Shown here: positions 24,457 to 32,436 of the stretch, one piece after another
Layout of the letters: each line of letters starts with the position of its first letter
Numbering within the stretch: the first letter of the stretch is position 1
DNA from: Neisseriaceae bacterium
GTDB lineage: Bacteria; Pseudomonadota; Gammaproteobacteria; Burkholderiales; Chromobacteriaceae
Assembly: GCA_027489245.1 (NCBI GenBank)
Contig: JAIYAC010000026.1
Coordinates: 62,001-126,000, forward strand
Direction of reading: 5' to 3'
DNA: 64,000 bases
Made by a program: the position numbers and the translations under genes
Notes under the pieces: model-generated
Seen by the model: only the letters and a program-made list of their open reading frames with translations
The model's database searches: none
What the model was told of the DNA's origin: nothing

Positions 24457-25380
24457 ATGAGCCGAACCCTTACCGTTGCCGCCGTCCAGATGGCCTCCGG
24501 CAGCTGGCAAGCCGAAGACAATATGGACCGCGCCGAACGGCTGATCCGCCAGGCCGCCGCCGCCGGCGCGCAGCTGGTGCTGTGCCCCGAGCTATTCATG
24601 CTGCCCTACTTCTGCATCGACCAGCACGTGGATCACCTGCAGCTGGCGCAGCCGTTTGCAGGCCACCCCGGCATTGCCCGCTTTGCCCGCCTGGCCGGCG
24701 AGCTGGGTGTGGTCATCCCCATCGGCTTTTTCGAGCGCGCCGGTAATGCCGCCTACAACAGCATTGCCGTGGCCGATAGCGACGGCCGCGTGCTGGGCGT
24801 ATACCGCAAGACGCACATTCCGGACGGGCCGGGCTACACCGAAAAGTTCTACTTCACCCCTGGCGACACCGGCTTCAAGGTGTGGGACACCCGCGTGGGC
24901 AAAATCGGCATCGGCATCTGCTGGGACCAGTGGTACCCGGAAACCGCACGCAGCCTGGCGCTGATGGGAGCCGAGGTACTGTGCTTCCCCACCATTATCG
25001 GTAGCGAGCCGTTCAGCGCCGACTACGACTCGGCTGGCCACTGGCAGCGCACCATGCAGGGCCACGCTGCGGCCAACATGCTGCCGGTAGTGGCCGCCAA
25101 CCGCATCGGCAGCGAAACCGGCATGGGCAACGGCAACACGCGCCAGCAGGGCCTGACCGCCACCTTCTACGGCAGCAGCTTCATTGCCGACCACACCGGC
25201 AGCAAGGTGCAGGAAGCTGGCCGCAGCGAAGAAACCCTCCTGCTGCACACCTTCGACCTGGACGCCATCCGCGACGAGCGCCAGAGCTGGGGCTTCTTCC
25301 GCGACCGCCGCCCCGAGATGTACCGCACGCTGCTCACCAGCGACGGTGCGGCATCCTGCTACCAGGGAGCCCGCGCATGA
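24457..25380 (+). CDS. aguB: N-carbamoylputrescine amidase
   Basis: Nitrilase-family enzyme of 307 residues that releases putrescine, CO2 and ammonia from N-carbamoylputrescine. The catalytic triad is E45 (CPELFMLPYF), K118 (YRKTHIPDGPGY) and C155 (IGICWDQWYPE). Length and motifs match AguB closely. It follows aguA by 36 bases with AAGGAG before the ATG. Its stop overlaps the start of the binding-protein gene (ATGA), so all three are likely one operon. Confidence 0.95.
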   Translation: MSRTLTVAAVQMASGSWQAEDNMDRAERLIRQAAAAGAQLVLCPELFMLPYFCIDQHVDHLQLAQPFAGHPGIARFARLAGELGVVIPIGFFERAGNAAYNSIAVADSDGRVLGVYRKTHIPDGPGYTEKFYFTPGDTGFKVWDTRVGKIGIGICWDQWYPETARSLALMGAEVLCFPTIIGSEPFSADYDSAGHWQRTMQGHAAANMLPVVAANRIGSETGMGNGNTRQQGLTATFYGSSFIADHTGSKVQEAGRSEETLLLHTFDLDAIRDERQSWGFFRDRRPEMYRTLLTSDGAASCYQGARA

Positions 25381-26471
25381 ACCCGCGCCGCAGCCTGTTA
25401 GCCGCCGCGCTGGCACTGGCCTGTGCCAGCAGCCACGCCGCCGAAGAGAAAATCCTCTACCTGTTCAACTGGGCCGACTACTTTGCCCCCGACACCCTCA
25501 GCCAGTTTGAAAAGGAAACCGGCATCAAGGTGCGGCTGGACGTGTACGACAGCGACGAAACCCTGCAGGCCAAGCTGCTTACCGGCGACAGCGGCTACGA
25601 CGTGGTATGGCCCAGCAATGACTTCATGGCCAAGCAGATCCAGGCCGGCGTATACCGCCCGCTGGATAAAAGCAAGCTGCCCAATCTGAAGCACCTGGAC
25701 CCGCGGCTGATGAACATCATCGCCCAGTCCGACCCCGGCCACCGTTACGGCGTGCCGTATATGTGGGGCACCATCGGTGTGGGCTACGACAAAGTGAAGG
25801 TGGAAAAGCTGCTGGGCAAAGTACCGGCCAACAGCATGGACCTGCTGTTCGACCCCGCCACCAGCGGCAAGTTGGCCGCAGGCGGCTGCCGCATCGGCCT
25901 GCAGGACTCGGCCAGCGCCATGCTGCCGCTGGCGCTGCGCTACATCGGCCGCGACCCGGTCAACCCCGCCAAAGCCGACTTTGACGCTGCGCTGACCAGG
26001 CTGAAAAAAGTACGCCAACACATCAGCCTGTTTGTGGCCTCGCCCAATGCCAACGAGCTGATCAGCGGCGAGCTGTGCGTGTTTGCCGGCTACTCCGGCG
26101 CCATCAACCTGGCGGCAGAAAAAGTGCGCGAGCAAGGCGGCAAGCGCAGCATCGTGTACGACATCCCCCGCATGGGCAGCCTGATGTGGTTCGACGGCAT
26201 GCTCATCCCCAAAACCGCCCGCCACCCCGACAACGCCCACGCCTTCATCAACTACATCCTGCGCCCCGACGTGGTGGCCAAGATCAGCAACGCCACCCGC
26301 TACGCCAACGCCAACCTGGGCGCGCTCAAGCTGATGGACCGCAGCCTGGTGGGCAACCCCAGCGTGTATCTGAATGACGAGCGCAAGAAAACGCTATTCC
26401 TGCAAAAAGTGCAAAGCAGCGACACCACGCGGCTGGAAGGCCGCACCTGGATGAGCTTCAAAAAGGGCTGA
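25377..26471 (+). CDS. Periplasmic polyamine-type solute-binding protein (PotD/PotF family)
   Basis: Protein of 364 residues with a Sec signal peptide (LLAAALALACASSHA, cleavage before AEE). The mature start KILYLFNWADYFAPDTLSQFEKETGIKVRLDVYDSDETL is the PotF/PotD signature, followed by YDVVWPSNDFMAKQ. It should bind putrescine, agmatine or a related amine. It overlaps aguB by four bases. No permease or ATPase genes are present in the window for it, so it must use a transporter encoded elsewhere or act as a sensor-type binder. Confidence 0.9.
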   Translation: MNPRRSLLAAALALACASSHAAEEKILYLFNWADYFAPDTLSQFEKETGIKVRLDVYDSDETLQAKLLTGDSGYDVVWPSNDFMAKQIQAGVYRPLDKSKLPNLKHLDPRLMNIIAQSDPGHRYGVPYMWGTIGVGYDKVKVEKLLGKVPANSMDLLFDPATSGKLAAGGCRIGLQDSASAMLPLALRYIGRDPVNPAKADFDAALTRLKKVRQHISLFVASPNANELISGELCVFAGYSGAINLAAEKVREQGGKRSIVYDIPRMGSLMWFDGMLIPKTARHPDNAHAFINYILRPDVVAKISNATRYANANLGALKLMDRSLVGNPSVYLNDERKKTLFLQKVQSSDTTRLEGRTWMSFKKG

Positions 26472-26492
26472 CCGCCACCTAAAGGACACACC

Positions 26493-27599
26493 ATGAACCG
26501 ACGACACTTTCTGGGCTACGGCAGCGCCAGCCTGCTCGCCAGCGCACTGGGCAGCCACGCGCTGCTGGCCAGCGCCCCCGCCCACGCGGCCAACCCCACA
26601 GGCTGGCGCATGCCGGACGAAGGCGAACCCCACGCCGCCACCTGGCTGGCGTTTGCTGCCAGCGAAGCGATCTGGGGGCGCAAGCTGCTGGCCGGCGCCC
26701 GCGACAGCCAGGCGCGCATTGCCCAGGCGATTGCCGGCTACGAAACCGTGAACATGCTGGTACGCGAGCAGGACTACGACCTGGCCTACCGCCTGTGCGG
26801 TACGGCGGCCAACCTGGTGGTAGCCCCGCTGGACGACCTGTGGCTGCGCGACAGCGGCCCGGTGTTTGTAGAAGACGCCCACGGCCAGCGCGCCGCTATC
26901 GACTTCAACTTTAACGGCTGGGGCAATAAACAAACCCACGCCAACGACGCCAAAGTCGCCGCCCGCGTGGCCGCACACAGCGGCACCCCGCTGCTGCATA
27001 CAAAGCTGGTGCTGGAAGGTGGCGGCATAGAGGTAGACGGCGAAGGCACCGCCATCATCACCGAAAGCTGCGTGCTGAACCGCAACCGCAACCCCGGCGT
27101 CAGCAAAGCCGCCTGCGAAGTGGAGCTAAAGCGCCTGCTGGGCCTGCAAAAGATCATCTGGCTACCCGGTATAGCCGGGCGTGACATTACCGACGGCCAC
27201 ACCGACTTTTACGCCCGCTTTGCCGGCCCCGGCGTGGTGGTGGTGCACAGCGATACCGACCCGGCCTCGTACGACTACGCCGTGACCCGCCGCCACCTGC
27301 AGCTGCTGAAAACCGCTACCGACGCCCGCGGCCGCAAGCTGCAGCTGATCGTGATCCCCGGTGCGCGCAGCACGCGGCCGCGCTACCGCAATGCCGACTT
27401 TGCCGCCGGCTATGTGAACTTTTATGTGTGCAACCACGCCGTGATCGCCCCGCAGTTTGGCGACGCCCGCGCCGACCGCTACTGCCGTGACGCGCTGCAG
27501 GATGCCTTCCCCAGCCGCGACGTGGTGCAGCTGGATATCGACGCCATTGCCGCCGGCGGCGGCGGCATACACTGTATTACGCAACAGCAGCCGGCCTGA
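26493..27599 (+). CDS. Tat-exported agmatine deiminase-family protein (copy 2)
   Basis: Protein of 368 residues. The N-terminus MNRRHFLGYGSASLLASALG is a twin-arginine signal (RRHFLG, then a hydrophobic stretch ending AHA). The mature part keeps the agmatine-deiminase residues: DLWLRDSGPVF, LEGGGIEVDGEGTAIITESC, TDGHTDFYARF with the His, and GGGGIHCITQQQP with C361. It therefore probably deiminates agmatine or a related guanidine in the periplasm. It starts 21 bases after the binding-protein gene and looks co-transcribed with aguAB. Confidence 0.88.
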   Translation: MNRRHFLGYGSASLLASALGSHALLASAPAHAANPTGWRMPDEGEPHAATWLAFAASEAIWGRKLLAGARDSQARIAQAIAGYETVNMLVREQDYDLAYRLCGTAANLVVAPLDDLWLRDSGPVFVEDAHGQRAAIDFNFNGWGNKQTHANDAKVAARVAAHSGTPLLHTKLVLEGGGIEVDGEGTAIITESCVLNRNRNPGVSKAACEVELKRLLGLQKIIWLPGIAGRDITDGHTDFYARFAGPGVVVVHSDTDPASYDYAVTRRHLQLLKTATDARGRKLQLIVIPGARSTRPRYRNADFAAGYVNFYVCNHAVIAPQFGDARADRYCRDALQDAFPSRDVVQLDIDAIAAGGGGIHCITQQQPA

Positions 27600-27690
27600 G
27601 TCATTCCATCCGAATTGGTTAAATCGTTGCTGCCACCTATGGTAAGAACACTGCTGCGGCCAACCCTGGCCCCAGCGAGAAAGGCACACC

Positions 27691-28776
27691 ATGTTCACAC
27701 GCAGACACTTTATGGCCTCGTCCGGCCTGGCCCTGCTGGCCACCAGCCTGGCCCAGCCTGCCCGTGCGGCCAACCCTGGCTGGCACATGCCGGATGAAGG
27801 CGAACGCCACAGCGCCACCTGGATGGCCTTTGGCCCCGGCGCCGAGGTGTGGGGGGCAGAACTGCAAGGTGGCGCGCAAGAAGCCCTGGGCCGTATCGCC
27901 CGCGCCATCGTGGCGTACGAGCCCGTCAACATGCTGGTGCGCAAGGAAGACTACGACACCGCCAGCCGCCTGTGCGGGCCCAAAGTAAAGCTGATCGTGC
28001 AGGACATAGACGACCTGTGGATGCGCGACACCGGCCCGGTATTCGTCAAGAACACCCGCGGCGTACTGGCCGGTGTGGACTTCAACTTCAACGGCTGGGG
28101 CGACAAGCAGCAGCACGACGCCGACGCCGCCGTGGCCGGTTTTGTGTGCGAACACAGCGGGGTAAGCCGGCTGGAAACCAAGCTGGTACTGGAAGGTGGC
28201 GGTATAGAAGTAGACGGCCAGGGCACGGCCATCATCACCGAAAGCTGCGTGCTGAACCCCAACCGCAACCCGGGCGTGAGCAAGGCAGCCTGTGAAGCAG
28301 AGCTGCAACGCCTGCTGGGCATCAGCAAGGTGATCTGGCTACCCGGTATTGCCGGGCGCGACATTACCGATGGCCACACCGACTTTTACGCCCGCTTTAC
28401 CCGGCCGGGTGTGGTGGTAGCCGGGCTGGATACCGACCCGCAGTCCTACGATTACGCCGTCACCCACCGCCATCTGGACATCCTGAAAAGCGCCACCGAC
28501 GCCCGTGGGCGCAAGCTGCAGGTGGTGGTGCTTCCCGGCCCTGGCGAGGTACGCCCGCGCTACCGCAATGACGACTTTGCCGCCGGCTATATCAATTTTT
28601 ACGTATGCAACGGCGCCGTGATCGCCCCGCAGTTTGGCGACACGCGCGCCGACCGCCACTGCCATGCCATCCTGCGCGAGCAGTTCCCCGGCCGCGACAT
28701 CATCCAGCTGGATATCGACGCCATCGCGGCGGGCGGCGGCGGCATACACTGCACCACACAACAGCAGCCAGCCTGA
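27691..28776 (+). CDS. Tat-exported agmatine deiminase-family protein (copy 3)
   Basis: Protein of 361 residues, closely similar to the preceding one throughout. It has its own Tat signal (MFTRRHFMASSGLALLATSLA, cleavage after ARA). Active-site features are kept: DLWMRDTGPVF, LEGGGIEVDGQGTAIITESC, TDGHTDFYARF, and C354 in GGGGIHCTTQQQP. A tandem duplication of the upstream gene is the simplest origin. The 91-base gap carries a 10-mer copy and could hold a separate promoter. A terminator follows it. Confidence 0.88.
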   Translation: MFTRRHFMASSGLALLATSLAQPARAANPGWHMPDEGERHSATWMAFGPGAEVWGAELQGGAQEALGRIARAIVAYEPVNMLVRKEDYDTASRLCGPKVKLIVQDIDDLWMRDTGPVFVKNTRGVLAGVDFNFNGWGDKQQHDADAAVAGFVCEHSGVSRLETKLVLEGGGIEVDGQGTAIITESCVLNPNRNPGVSKAACEAELQRLLGISKVIWLPGIAGRDITDGHTDFYARFTRPGVVVAGLDTDPQSYDYAVTHRHLDILKSATDARGRKLQVVVLPGPGEVRPRYRNDDFAAGYINFYVCNGAVIAPQFGDTRADRHCHAILREQFPGRDIIQLDIDAIAAGGGGIHCTTQQQPA

Positions 28777-28805
28777 GCCCCTGCGGCCAACCTTTCCACC
28801 CACCC

Positions 28806-28828
28806 GCCCGGCACCTGGCCGGGCTTTT
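28806..28828 (+). terminator. Intrinsic terminator closing the agmatine cluster
   Basis: Perfect 7-bp stem GCCCGGC and GCCGGGC, five-base loop, then TTTT. It lies 30 bases past the third deiminase gene and 13 bases before the next start codon. Confidence 0.65.
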
Positions 28829-28840
28829 GCGGAGTACGCC

Positions 28841-29176
28841 ATGAGCCAACCTGACCCTGACATGAACCACGACATGCGTGACTTTCGCCAGCCCATGGTG
28901 ACCTCGCTGGGCATCATCCTGGGCTTCATGCTGAATTTTCTCGGGCAGTGGGCGATACAGGACGACGGCGAAATTGCCGTTACCACCAAGGCCGACTTTG
29001 TAGTGGCACTGGGCCTGATTGGTGCCATCGCGCTGATGCTGTGGGTGCTGTTCCGCCTGCTGAACAACCGCTACCCGCTGCAACAGGCCGGCCACTACTA
29101 CCACACCACCTTCCGCGCCTACATGCTGGCCATTCTGCTGGCCTTTGGCGCGGTGGCGGCGGCCTTGTTCGTGTAA
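28841..29176 (+). CDS. Small membrane protein of unknown function (three helices)
   Basis: Protein of 111 residues. A short polar start (MSQPDPDMNHDMRDFRQP) is followed by three predicted membrane helices at about 19-38, 52-75 and 90-111. I do not recognise a family. GGAG precedes the ATG at 28841. It sits behind the terminator of the agmatine cluster and is convergent with the acyl-CoA ligase gene, three bases from its stop, so no functional link is implied. Confidence 0.75.
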   Translation: MSQPDPDMNHDMRDFRQPMVTSLGIILGFMLNFLGQWAIQDDGEIAVTTKADFVVALGLIGAIALMLWVLFRLLNNRYPLQQAGHYYHTTFRAYMLAILLAFGAVAAALFV

Positions 29177-29179
29177 CGG

Positions 29180-30847
29180 CTAGACGGTGTCGCGCAGCGC
29201 ACGGCGCAGGATTTTGCCCACATTGCTCTTGGGCAGCACCTGGCGCAGCTCGATACTGCGTGGCCGCTTGTAGCCGGTAAGCTGCGCCTTGCAGTAGGCC
29301 ATCAGCTGCGCGCTATCCAGCGTGGCATCGCGCGGCACCACAAACAGCTTTACCGCCTCGCCGGAATGCGCATCCGGCACCCCTACGCAGGCACACTCCA
29401 GCACGCCGGGGTGGGCAGCCACCACGGCTTCGATCTCGCTGGGGTACACATTGAAGCCGGACACCAGAATCATGTCTTTTTTACGGTCCACAATGCGCAC
29501 ATAGCCGTGGGCGTCCATCACGCCGATATCGCCGGTGCGAAAGAACCCGTCGGCGGTCATCACCTGCGCGGTTTCGTCCGGCCGCTGCCAGTAGCCACGC
29601 ATTACCTGCGGGCCGCGGATGGCGATTTCGCCGCTTTCGCCCGGCGGCAGCTGGCGGCCGTCGTCCGCCAGAATGGCCACCTCGGTAGACGGTACCGGCA
29701 GGCCGATGCTGCCGGTAAAGCCGCGGCTATCGGTACGGTTCAGCGTGGCGGTGGGCGAGGTTTCCGACAGGCCGTAGCCTTCCAGAATCGGACAGCCGGT
29801 GAGCTGCTGCCAGCGCTCGCTCACGCCTTGCTGTACCGCCATGCCGCCACCCAGGGTAATGCGCAGCGCAGAAAAATCGATGCGGCCAAGCTCTGTGTGG
29901 TTCAGCATGGCATTGAACAGCGTATTGACGCCGGGCATGAAATGAAAGCGCTGCCGCGCCAGGGTGCGGATCATGCCGCCGATATCACGCGGGTTGGGTA
30001 TCAGGATATTGCAGGCACCCCAGCGTGCGCCCATCAGCATGCAGGCGGTGAGCGCCAGGATGTGGTACAGCGGCAGTGCGCACACAATCGCCAGCTCGTC
30101 GCCGGCACTACGCAGCGCGGGCCCGGCCCAGGCGTCGTTTTGCAGCACGTTGGCGATGATGTTGCGGTGGGTCAGCACCGCCCCCTTGGCCAGGCCGGTG
30201 GTGCCACCGGTGTATTGCAGGAAGGCGATATCGTCATGCCCGGCCTGCACTGGCTGCAGCGTGCCACGGCGGCCGGCGCGCAGTGCCTGCGGCCAACGTT
30301 GCGCCTGCGGCAGGGTAAACGGCGGCACCATGCGGCGCACATGGCGCGCTACCAGGTTGACCAGCGGCCCCTTGAGCGGCCCGAGCATGTCGCCGGCGCT
30401 GGCCAGCAGCACATGGCGCACGCGGGTGGCGGCCAGCACCTGCTGCACCGTGGTGGCAAAGTTTTCCAGCACCACCATGGCCTCGGCCCCGCTATCGGCC
30501 AGCTGGTGCTGCAACTCGCGCGCGGTGTACAGCGGGTTCACGTTCACCACCACCATGCCGGCACGCAGGATGGCGGCCACCGCTACCGGGTACTGCAGCA
30601 CATTGGGCAGCATCACCGCTACCCTGGCGCCCGGCTGTAGGCCTTGCTGTTGCAGCCACACCGCCAGGCTGCGCGAATGCTCGTCCAGCTGGCGGTAGCT
30701 CAGGCTGCGCCCCATGCACACATAGGCCGGGCGGCTGGCGTACTGGCGGAAGGCTTCCTCCAGCAGCTGGGTGAGCGAGGCGTACTGCGACGGGTCTATC
30801 TCTGCCGGTACCCCCGGGGGGTAGGCCTGAAGCCAGATCTTCTGCAT
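29180..30847 (-). CDS. fadD: Long-chain fatty acid-CoA ligase
   Basis: Adenylate-forming enzyme of 555 residues that activates fatty acids as acyl-AMP and then acyl-CoA at the inner membrane. The P-loop is YTGGTTGLAKGAVLTHRN (about 212-229). The GYGLSETSPTATLN motif and the hinge DRKKDMILVSGFNVYPSEIE are present. The start at 30847 (MQKIWLQAYPPGVPAEI) has AGGAAAA upstream; the open frame extends another 105 codons with no similarity. The binding-pocket residues cannot define chain length from sequence. It is alone, with an HxlR regulator upstream on the same strand. Confidence 0.92.
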   Translation of the reverse strand: MQKIWLQAYPPGVPAEIDPSQYASLTQLLEEAFRQYASRPAYVCMGRSLSYRQLDEHSRSLAVWLQQQGLQPGARVAVMLPNVLQYPVAVAAILRAGMVVVNVNPLYTARELQHQLADSGAEAMVVLENFATTVQQVLAATRVRHVLLASAGDMLGPLKGPLVNLVARHVRRMVPPFTLPQAQRWPQALRAGRRGTLQPVQAGHDDIAFLQYTGGTTGLAKGAVLTHRNIIANVLQNDAWAGPALRSAGDELAIVCALPLYHILALTACMLMGARWGACNILIPNPRDIGGMIRTLARQRFHFMPGVNTLFNAMLNHTELGRIDFSALRITLGGGMAVQQGVSERWQQLTGCPILEGYGLSETSPTATLNRTDSRGFTGSIGLPVPSTEVAILADDGRQLPPGESGEIAIRGPQVMRGYWQRPDETAQVMTADGFFRTGDIGVMDAHGYVRIVDRKKDMILVSGFNVYPSEIEAVVAAHPGVLECACVGVPDAHSGEAVKLFVVPRDATLDSAQLMAYCKAQLTGYKRPRSIELRQVLPKSNVGKILRRALRDTV

Positions 30848-30954
30848 GGTGTTTTCCTCGTGTCGTGGTACTGCCGTGTTGCCCCCTGTTGGCGGGGGCT
30901 TGTTCTGTGTGCGCCATGGCATGGGCGCCTGTGGCCTGTTTTGTCGTGGGGGTG

Positions 30955-31455
30955 CTAGCCCTTTGCCTGCTGCTGGCGCAAACGGGCCAGATGGTGGGTT
31001 TTGGCGTCGGCAGCCGGGCCGGGCTGCAGGTCGATATCGGCCAGTGGCAAGCAGCGCCCGTCGTGGCTGACGGCGGCCAGGCCGGCTACCGGCTGGCCAC
31101 TGGCGCGCTCCAGCAGCTGCAGGCGGGCGCCGTCCGGATGTGGCGCCCAGGTTTCGCCCCACTGGGTAATGGCCAGCAGTACCGGGTACAGGGCGCGGCC
31201 TTTGTCGGTCAGCGTGTATTCCACCGCGCGGCCATCGTCCGGCGCGGGCTGGCGCAGCAGGATGCCGCTGGCCACCAGCCGCTGCAGGCGGGCGCTGAGA
31301 ATGTTGGTGCTGATGTCCAGATGGCGCTGGAAGTCGTCAAAGCGGCACATGCCGCAGAAGGCATTACGGATGATCAGCAGCGTCCACCATTCGCCTATCA
31401 GGTCCAGCGTCTGGGCAATGGGGCAGTTCATATCGGCAAAAGAGCGCTTGCTCAT
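30955..31455 (-). CDS. HxlR-family transcriptional regulator
   Basis: Protein of 166 residues with the HxlR winged helix: NCPIAQTLDLIGEWWTLLIIRNAFCGMCRFDDFQRHLDISTNILSARLQRL. C11 in the N-terminal MNCPIA region is the conserved position used for redox or aldehyde sensing in some family members; two more cysteines (FCGMC) follow. The C-terminal 60 residues extend beyond the minimal domain. It lies 107 bases upstream of fadD on the same strand, but regulation of fadD is only a guess. Confidence 0.9.
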   Translation of the reverse strand: MSKRSFADMNCPIAQTLDLIGEWWTLLIIRNAFCGMCRFDDFQRHLDISTNILSARLQRLVASGILLRQPAPDDGRAVEYTLTDKGRALYPVLLAITQWGETWAPHPDGARLQLLERASGQPVAGLAAVSHDGRCLPLADIDLQPGPAADAKTHHLARLRQQQAKG

Positions 31456-31529
31456 GAGGGGTCCTGTCGGCGGCGTATTTCAGGCGGACATCATGCCGCA
31501 ATTTAACTTGCATTACACAAGCTAAATGC

Positions 31530-31555
31530 AAAATGAAAAGCCCGCAGTAGCGGGC
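31530..31555 (-). terminator. Intrinsic terminator downstream of kdpE
   Basis: Minus-strand stem GCCCGC (31555-31550) with GCGGGC (31545-31540), a TACT loop, then TTTTCATTTT. It is about 190 bases past the kdpE stop and ahead of the HxlR gene, so it probably ends the kdp message. The rest of the 288-base gap shows nothing I can name. Confidence 0.55.
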
Positions 31556-31743
31556 CGAGATGGATGACAAAGTCTGTTTGCAGCGCAAGCGAGCTTTGCC
31601 TTGCAAACAGGAAAGCTTTTAATTCAAAGGGTTATATTGGCCAGCAAGGCTTTACCGGGCCCGGTAAACCCCAGACAGCTATTTTGTCAGCCGCCTGGGC
31701 CCACGGCCACGGGCTGTGGCAAACAGGCGACGGCAGCCGTGCG

Positions 31744-32436
31744 CTAGCCCGCCGCCAGCCGGTAGCCCACGCCGGTTTCGGTCAGCAGGTAACGCGGCTG
31801 GGCCGGGTCTTGCTCCAGCTTTTGCCGCAGGTGGGCCATGTAGATGCGCAGGTAGTGGTTGTGCTCGATATGCGCCGGCCCCCACACCTCTTTCAGCAGC
31901 TGCCGGTGGGTCAGCACCTTGCCGCGCTGCGCGATCAGCGCCACCAGCAGGCGGTATTCCAGCTGCGTCAGGTGTAGCGGCTCGCCGGCGCGGCTAACGC
32001 TGCGCAGGCCCAGGTCGATCACCACGTCGCCCAGGGTGACTTTGTCGCTTTCGCTGGCGGCGCTGCTGCCACGGCGGCGCAGCTGGGCGCGCACGCGGGC
32101 CTGCAGCTCACCGGTGCCAAACGGTTTGGTGAGGTAGTCGTCGGCGCCGGCATCCAGCGCGGCGATCTTGTCGCCCTCGTCCACCCGAGCCGACAGCACG
32201 ATCACCGGCACGCTGCTCCAGCTACGCAGGTCCAGCAGCAGCGCCACGCCGTCGCCGTCGGGCAGGCCCAGGTCCAGCACGATCAGATCAGGCTTGCGGG
32301 TGCCCGCCTCGATCAGGCCGCGCGCCACGCTATCCGCCTCGTATACGCGGTGGCCGTCTTCTTCCAGCGCCGCTTTCACAAAGCGGCGGATCACTGCCTC
32401 GTCTTCAATGACCAGAATGCTGGGGGCGTTGTTCAC
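31744..32436 (-). CDS. kdpE: Response regulator KdpE
   Basis: OmpR-type response regulator of 230 residues that activates kdpFABC at low potassium. The receiver domain has the acidic pair ED (11-12 region), the phosphorylated D55 (IVLDLGLPDGDG) and K in YLTKPFG. The C-terminal winged helix includes LTHRQLLKEVWG and HYLRIYMAHLRQKLE. Start codon is GTG at 32436, overlapping the kdpD stop (GTGA), so it is coupled to the sensor gene. A matching operator lies upstream of the structural genes at 39918-39938. Confidence 0.96.
   Translation of the reverse strand: MNNAPSILVIEDEAVIRRFVKAALEEDGHRVYEADSVARGLIEAGTRKPDLIVLDLGLPDGDGVALLLDLRSWSSVPVIVLSARVDEGDKIAALDAGADDYLTKPFGTGELQARVRAQLRRRGSSAASESDKVTLGDVVIDLGLRSVSRAGEPLHLTQLEYRLLVALIAQRGKVLTHRQLLKEVWGPAHIEHNHYLRIYMAHLRQKLEQDPAQPRYLLTETGVGYRLAAG

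Noticed and set aside
30885-30904. GCCCCC/GGGGGC hairpin between fadD and the HxlR gene as a terminator
   Set aside because: The short T-rich stretch is on the plus strand, where no gene precedes it; on the minus strand there is no T tail.
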